In this document: positions 5,682 through 8,304 of the stretch, piece by piece
Numbering within the stretch: the stretch's first letter is position 1
Layout: each line of letters opens with the position of its first letter
Source of the DNA: Halomonas sp.
GTDB lineage: Bacteria > Pseudomonadota > Gammaproteobacteria > Pseudomonadales > Halomonadaceae
Direction: 5' to 3'
Length of the DNA: 8,304 nucleotides
Assembly: GCA_007116835.1 (NCBI GenBank)
Contig: SKHS01000071.1
Location: 1 to 8,304, forward strand
Translations under genes and position numbers: made by a program
The notes under the pieces: model-generated
Databases searched by the model: none
What the model saw: only the letters and a program-made list of their open reading frames with translations
Told to the model about the DNA's origin: nothing

Positions 5682-7091
5682 ATGGTACGACTCGATAAGA
5701 AAGCCACTAGGCTGTATGTCCTAGATACGAATGTCCTTATTCACGACCCCGCAGCGCTCTACCATTTTGACGAGCACGACGTGGTCATCCCCATGACGGT
5801 GCTTGAGGAGCTAGACAAGCACAAAAATGGCATCAAAGAGATTGCCCGCACGGCGCGGCAAATTAGCCGCACGCTGTCAGACCTCACTAACCAAGTCACC
5901 TTCGATGAAATTCAGAAAGGCATTCCTATTCCCCGCATTAGTGGTGAATCGGGTCGCCTACACTTTTTGTGTTACAACGACTTAAAACCCTTTGATGCGT
6001 TAGACAGCAGCCCAGACAACCGCATCCTGGCAGAAACCTGCCGGCTACGCGATGAGCGCCCAGATGCATCGGTCATTTTAATTACCAAAGATATTAACCT
6101 GCGCGTAAAAGCCGCGGCGCTTAAAGTGCCGGTGGAAGATTACCTGAACGACCGCGCCTTCTCCGACAGCGATGCCATGATTGAAGGCGCCCAGGTATAC
6201 GCCGCTGCGGGACAAGATGGGACATCGCTTTGGGAAGCGCTTAACGTTGACGTAACAGTAGAACGCGTAGGGAGTCACACTTTTTACCAACTAAGCGGTG
6301 ATATGCCCCGCCAATGGCATGTTGGCATGCTGGTGTCCGACAGCGAAAATGGCGCTGAATTTGAAGCCATTGTGCGTGAACTTTCACCATCATCCGCCAG
6401 GCTGCAGCTGCTAACGAACTACCGCCACCACGCGGGCGTTTGGGGCGTACATGCCCACGACAGCCGCCAGAACTTTACCCTCAACTTGCTAATGGACCCG
6501 GACATTGATTTTGTCACCATTGCCGGTAACGCAGGCACCGGTAAAACCTTTATGACCCTGGCGGCGGCCTTCCAGCAAACGCTCGATGCTAAGCTGTTTG
6601 AACGCATTGTATTTACCCGTGCGCCAATCCCCATGGGTGAAGATATCGGCTTTCTACCAGGCACCGAAGAGGAAAAAATGTCACCGTGGATGGGGGCCTT
6701 CCACGACAATATGGACAACCTGCTGCGTAACGAAGAGGGAGAGTCCAGCTGGGACAACGGGGCAACCCGACAGCTGATTGGTTCGCGGGTGCAAATCCGC
6801 TCGCCCAGCTTTATGCGCGGACGCACCCTAAACGATACGTTTTTGATTATCGATGAGGCGCAAAACTTCACCCCCAAACAGCTCAAGTCGCTGGTTACCC
6901 GAGCGGGTCGGAATACTAAAATTGTCTGCCTGGGTAACGTTGGCCAAATTGACACCCCCTACCTGACCGCCAACACCTGTGGGTTAGCCGCCGTCGTGGA
7001 ACGCTTTAGAGACTGGCCTCATGCTGGGCATATCACGCTAAAAAGCGTTGAGCGCTCACGCTTGGCGCTCGCTGCCGAGGAGCTTTTATAA
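5682..7091 (+). CDS. PIN domain-PhoH ATPase fusion (PhoH2-type RNase/RNA helicase)
   Basis: This 469-residue protein joins an N-terminal PIN ribonuclease domain (about 10-155) to a C-terminal PhoH-type P-loop ATPase (about 255-465). The PIN acidic residues are Asp15 (VLDTNVLIHD), Glu42/Glu43 (VLEELDKHK), Asp112 (SPDNRIL) and Asp137 (TKDINLRVKA). The ATPase has Walker A GNAGTGKT (282-289), the PhoH segment TRAPIPMGEDIGFLPGT (312-328), SFMRGRTL (376-383) and Walker B LIIDEAQN (388-395). All expected catalytic residues appear intact. The mycobacterial PhoH2 of this architecture shows RNA unwinding and cleavage in vitro. This is not the short PhoH of E. coli, which lacks the PIN domain, and a phosphate-starvation role should not be assumed. 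It acts in the cytoplasm on RNA, by family inference. It is followed by a strong terminator and ends a single-gene or two-gene unit. Confidence 0.95.
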   Translation: MVRLDKKATRLYVLDTNVLIHDPAALYHFDEHDVVIPMTVLEELDKHKNGIKEIARTARQISRTLSDLTNQVTFDEIQKGIPIPRISGESGRLHFLCYNDLKPFDALDSSPDNRILAETCRLRDERPDASVILITKDINLRVKAAALKVPVEDYLNDRAFSDSDAMIEGAQVYAAAGQDGTSLWEALNVDVTVERVGSHTFYQLSGDMPRQWHVGMLVSDSENGAEFEAIVRELSPSSARLQLLTNYRHHAGVWGVHAHDSRQNFTLNLLMDPDIDFVTIAGNAGTGKTFMTLAAAFQQTLDAKLFERIVFTRAPIPMGEDIGFLPGTEEEKMSPWMGAFHDNMDNLLRNEEGESSWDNGATRQLIGSRVQIRSPSFMRGRTLNDTFLIIDEAQNFTPKQLKSLVTRAGRNTKIVCLGNVGQIDTPYLTANTCGLAAVVERFRDWPHAGHITLKSVERSRLALAAEELL

Positions 7092-7117
7092 GATAAGGGC
7101 TAAAACGACGACACACG

Positions 7118-7143
7118 CCGCCACCCACGCTGGTGGCGGTTTT
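7118..7143 (+). terminator. Rho-independent terminator of the PIN-PhoH gene
   Basis: CCGCCACC (7118-7125) pairs perfectly with GGTGGCGG (7132-7139) around a 6-nt loop and is followed at once by TTTT. It begins 26 nt after the PhoH stop. The last two Ts belong to the stop codon of the convergent YihY-family gene (7142-7144). On the minus strand no T run follows the stem, so it works mainly for PhoH. Confidence 0.88.
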
Positions 7144-8152
7144 AGTCTTGGGCTTTCTGGCTATCTGGTGAGTGGCTGCTCCAGGGGCTTTTAATGCCCA
7201 CTGTGTCGGCTGCAAACGCCTCACGCTGCCCAAGCGGCCGAGGCTCTCCAACCGTTGTGTCGTTAAGCGTTTGCCGCTCCATTTCACAATTGACCTCAGC
7301 ACCTAACAACACCACAAACGCTGACAGCCAAAACCACAGCATCAGTGCCACAACAGCGCCAAGAGAGCCATACAAATCGCTGAACGTCGAGAAGTAACGA
7401 ACATAAAGCGACAGCCCACCTGAACCTAATAGCCACATGGCAGTCGCCAGCAGTGTTCCAAAACTTAACCACCGCCAATGAGCAGAACGCCGATACGGTG
7501 CAAAACGATAAAGTAGCGCAATCAGCATACTCATCAACACCAGCAGTGCAGGCCAGCGCAACCACTGGACAACGCTATCCAGCGGTGGGTCAATCGCCAA
7601 CACATTAACCACCATCGGCACCACAGCAATAAAGCCCAGCGACACTAACGTCATAAAAATCAGACCAAAGGTCAGCGCCACAAGCACAACCAAACGCAGT
7701 AGCAGAGGGCGTTTTTCCTGCTCGCCATAGACAACGTTTAGACCACCCACCAGTACAGAAACGCCTTTAGACGCGATATACATCGCGGTGACCAACCCTG
7801 CCAACGCCGCCATCACATTGCCAGATTCAGCGCTTTCGACAACCTCTTGGGCCTGCTGATCAATCAGATTCGCCGCATCTGGCGGCATAAAGCGACTAAT
7901 TTCGTACATCTGACGCCCTGCCTCAACGGGATCGAATAGCAAGCCCCACAGGGAAATCACCGCCGCTATCGTGGGAAACAGTGCCAGTAATGCATAAAAC
8001 GCCACGCCCGCTGCATACATAGTGACCTTATCTCGGCGGGCAGCGCGAACAGAACGCCATACGATATCAAGCCACCCTCGACGAGGAATATCATTAGGCG
8101 ATGTGGCGTACCGACCTCGCGTCTGGGCGCTCTTCTGCCTTTCCTGGCTCAT
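7142..8152 (-). CDS. YihY/virulence factor BrkB family inner-membrane protein
   Basis: With the ATG at 8152 the protein has 336 residues. About six membrane segments are visible (roughly 45-72, 113-140, 152-182, 199-216, 228-250, 262-284). Family motifs are AAGVAFYALLALFP (47-60), YRFAPYRR (215-222), YGSLGAVVALMLWFWLSA (261-278) and GAEVNCEMERQ (284-294). The hydrophilic ends are probably cytoplasmic. The family is often called ribonuclease BN by an old error; RNase BN is a different protein, and the function of this family is not established. A GTG five codons further upstream (8167) would also be open, but the ATG has GGAGG 7 nt before it and overlaps the stop of the preceding gene as ATGA, which favours the shorter form. 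The 42-residue C-terminal tail is polar and likely variable. Confidence 0.92.
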   Translation of the reverse strand: MSQERQKSAQTRGRYATSPNDIPRRGWLDIVWRSVRAARRDKVTMYAAGVAFYALLALFPTIAAVISLWGLLFDPVEAGRQMYEISRFMPPDAANLIDQQAQEVVESAESGNVMAALAGLVTAMYIASKGVSVLVGGLNVVYGEQEKRPLLLRLVVLVALTFGLIFMTLVSLGFIAVVPMVVNVLAIDPPLDSVVQWLRWPALLVLMSMLIALLYRFAPYRRSAHWRWLSFGTLLATAMWLLGSGGLSLYVRYFSTFSDLYGSLGAVVALMLWFWLSAFVVLLGAEVNCEMERQTLNDTTVGEPRPLGQREAFAADTVGIKSPWSSHSPDSQKAQD

Positions 8153-8304
8153 CGCAGCCCCTCCCACATCAGCAAAAACGCCAGTATCACGGCTAACGCC
8201 ATCATTAAGCCGCTACCATGATGGCGCATCCACCCTTCGGCGGGTAGCCATCTCTGCAGTTGTCCCATCAGCGCTTTTTCAAGCACAAGCGAATGAGCAA
8301 CGCT
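8149..8304 (-). CDS. C-terminal end of an unrecognised membrane-associated protein (partial)
   Basis: An open frame enters from the right edge and ends with TGA at 8149-8151, giving the last 51 residues. It overlaps the ATG of the YihY-family gene in the ATGA arrangement typical of translational coupling, which supports its reality. The fragment has a short, mixed-charge part with LQRWLPAEGWMRHHG and then one hydrophobic segment, GLMMALAVILAFLLMWEGL, that reaches the C-terminus. This resembles a tail-anchoring or last membrane helix. I cannot name the family from this fragment; proteins with C-terminal hydrophobic helices, such as UbiB-type kinases, are one of many possibilities. Confidence 0.65.
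   Translation of the reverse strand, partial: SVAHSLVLEKALMGQLQRWLPAEGWMRHHGSGLMMALAVILAFLLMWEGLR

Noticed and set aside
6419..6955. A 178-codon open frame on the minus strand inside the PIN-PhoH gene
   Set aside because: It lies wholly antisense to a gene with all its motifs intact, its composition is rich in Ser and Arg with no recognisable domain, and no ribosome site was evident.
8153..8167. GTG at 8167 as the start of the YihY-family gene
   Set aside because: The ribosome site GGAGG lies inside this extension, and the ATG at 8152 has ideal spacing and the ATGA overlap with the preceding gene.

Overview
The window looks like an ordinary chromosomal stretch of a Halomonas-type gammaproteobacterium. 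This is an inference from the gene families: a PA4780-type RIO kinase, a DbpA with its C-terminal RNA-binding domain, YbaK, a PIN-PhoH protein and a YihY/BrkB membrane protein. All eight main genes look intact or are cut only by the window edge. I see no mobile element, CRISPR array, tRNA or rRNA.

Left part (1-3110, all minus strand): the N-terminal half of an AbrB-type membrane protein leaves the window at base 1. Upstream of it, transcribed the same way, is a tight pair: dbpA (GTG start, RNA helicase of 50S assembly) followed after 33 nt by a RIO1-like protein kinase. Between dbpA and the next unit lies a perfect 12-bp hairpin with no U tract.

Middle part (3109-5471): ybaK (Cys-tRNA(Pro) deacylase) lies 44 nt downstream of a cation-diffusion-facilitator transporter of a non-canonical subgroup, both on the minus strand. 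A LysR-family regulator is transcribed divergently from the transporter. The 108-nt divergent region contains a perfect TGAGT-N3-ACTCA palindrome that fits the T-N11-A LysR-box rule, plus a degenerate second copy. They overlap the predicted -10 and -35 of the transporter gene, which suggests that the regulator controls the transporter-ybaK unit.

Right part (5472-8304): a 210-nt leader precedes a PIN-PhoH (PhoH2-type) RNase/ATPase gene on the plus strand. The leader holds an unlisted 48-codon open frame whose last codons form the Shine-Dalgarno of the PhoH gene. A strong intrinsic terminator follows, and its T tract overlaps the stop codon of the convergent YihY/BrkB-family gene. That gene overlaps by ATGA an upstream gene, of which only the last 51 codons are inside the window.

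Taken together, several genes act on RNA or translation (DbpA, the RIO kinase by family analogy, YbaK, PIN-PhoH), interleaved with membrane proteins. No clearly new system is evident. The best candidates for a second look are the dbpA-RIO pairing, the altered metal site of the transporter with its palindromic operator, and the small frame ahead of the PhoH gene.
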